From positions 1-5,637 of the forward strand of contig JAKAMD010000238.1 in NCBI GenBank assembly GCA_021823875.1: 5,637 nt of DNA, written 5' to 3'. Below, in pieces: positions 5,055-5,637 of this stretch (positions are counted from its first letter, which is position 1; each line of letters starts with the position of its first letter). The stretch comes from Pseudomonadota bacterium. GTDB lineage: Bacteria > Pseudomonadota > Alphaproteobacteria > Rhizobiales > Xanthobacteraceae. Position numbers and translations under genes: made by a program. The notes under the pieces are model-generated. The model was not told the origin of the DNA and searched no databases. It saw nothing but the letters and a program-made list of their open reading frames with translations.

Positions 5055-5637
5055 ATGGCCTCCAACATCAAATCCAAATCGTCTCCCAAGGATTCCCCCA
5101 CCGAGCCGTTCAAGCGCGCGGTGGCCGGCTGCATGCGCGCGCTGGCGCGCAAGCCCGAGTTGGAGGTCAATTTCGCCGCCGAGCGGCCCGGTCTGATGGG
5201 CGGCAAGGTGCGGCTGCCGGAACCGCCGCGCAAGCTGTCGAAGCACGAGGCCGCGATCGTGCGCGGCTATTCCGATTCGATGGCGTTGCGGCTGGCCTGT
5301 CACGACAACGCGCTGCATCGGCGCTTGCAGCCGACCGGCCAGCAGGCGCGCGCGGTGTTCGAGGCGGTCGAGCAGGCGCGTGTCGAGGCGATCGGCGCGC
5401 GCCGCATGGACGGCGTTGCCTCGAACCTCACCGCCATGCTCGATGAGCGTTACCATCGCAGCAAATTCGACGAGGTCACCGAGCGTTCCGACGCCCCGCT
5501 CGAAGAGGCGCTGGCGCTGATGGTGCGCGAGCGGCTGACCGGGCTGAAGCCGCCGCCGGCTGCCGCGAACCTGGTCGAGCTCTGGCGTCCGCTGATCGAG
5601 GAGCGCGCCGGCCGCGAACTCGACCGGCTCGATGCGC
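5055..5637 (+). CDS. cobT: Cobaltochelatase subunit CobT, 3' end outside window
   Basis: The frame from ATG 5055 stays open to the right edge (194 codons). It begins MASNIKSKSSPKDSPTEPFK and continues with RAVAGCMRALARKPELEV, RPGLMGGKVRLPEPPRKL, AIVRGYSDSMALRLACHD and QARVEAIGARRMDGVASNL, which match the N-terminal domain of CobT as I recall it from Pseudomonas denitrificans and rhizobia. CobT pairs with CobS in a two-ring AAA+ complex serving CobN. The acidic middle part and the C-terminal von Willebrand A domain with its metal site would lie beyond the window. There is only a weak GAAG (5043-5046) before the ATG, and the palindromic repeat ends 12 bases upstream, so the leader sequence is largely made of the repeat. 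Confidence 0.93.
   Translation, partial: MASNIKSKSSPKDSPTEPFKRAVAGCMRALARKPELEVNFAAERPGLMGGKVRLPEPPRKLSKHEAAIVRGYSDSMALRLACHDNALHRRLQPTGQQARAVFEAVEQARVEAIGARRMDGVASNLTAMLDERYHRSKFDEVTERSDAPLEEALALMVRERLTGLKPPPAAANLVELWRPLIEERAGRELDRLDA

Noticed and set aside
3945..5456. Long open frame on the minus strand (503 codons) opposite cobS and cobT
   Set aside because: It lies opposite two clearly recognised genes, runs straight through the palindromic repeat, and its translation is a low-complexity His/Arg/Asp/Leu-rich shadow typical of G+C-rich codon bias.
1..5637. tRNA, rRNA, CRISPR array or transposase gene
   Set aside because: No cloverleaf, no regularly spaced repeats and no transposase motifs were seen on either strand.

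Overview
The window looks like chromosomal DNA of a high-G+C alphaproteobacterium, most likely of the Bradyrhizobium/Rhodopseudomonas group (Nitrobacteraceae). The evidence is an aerobic-pathway cobaltochelatase pair (cobS, cobT), a MipZ-type ParA ATPase (an alphaproteobacterial family), a gene order bolA / J-domain gene / cobS / cobT that I recall from Rhizobiales chromosomes, and a palindromic intergenic repeat of a kind I recall as frequent in Bradyrhizobium genomes. The placement rests on recall and was not searched.

Layout. 1-1226 (+): C-terminal ~407 residues of a CorC/HlyC-type (CNNM-CBS-CBS-CorC) membrane ion transporter, cut by the left edge. 1227-1361: intergenic stretch with two tandem GTTCC/GGAAC dyads and a small GCAA-loop hairpin. 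1362-1580 (+): 72-residue stand-alone LuxR-type HTH protein. 1581-1608: perfect 10-bp hairpin between convergent genes. 1641-2510 (-): MipZ-like ATPase. 2511-2698: its upstream region, with two dyads. 2699-2977 (-): BolA-family protein. 2978-3145: divergent promoter region. 3146-3751 (+): protein with an N-terminal Cys/His-rich region and a C-terminal J domain. 3752-3947: leader region of cobS with a perfect hairpin next to the ribosome binding site. 3948-4934 (+): cobS. 4938-5042: compound palindromic repeat. 5055-5637 (+): cobT, cut by the right edge.

How it fits together. CobS and CobT are the AAA+ chaperone half of the ATP-dependent cobaltochelatase, which works with CobN to put cobalt into the corrin ring. 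BolA proteins partner with monothiol glutaredoxins in iron-sulfur and iron handling, and CorC-type proteins move divalent cations, so much of the window has a metal-handling flavour, though that link is inference. The luxR-type gene and the mipZ-like gene sit between the corC-type gene and bolA, have their own AT-richer flanks and dyad-containing upstream regions, and look like a separate regulatory/cell-division module.

I do not see a convincing wholly new system. The points most worth a second look are the repeat separating cobS from cobT, the hairpin and competing pairings in the cobS leader, the operator-like dyads upstream of the two regulator-type genes, and the Cys/His-rich N-terminus of the J-domain protein.
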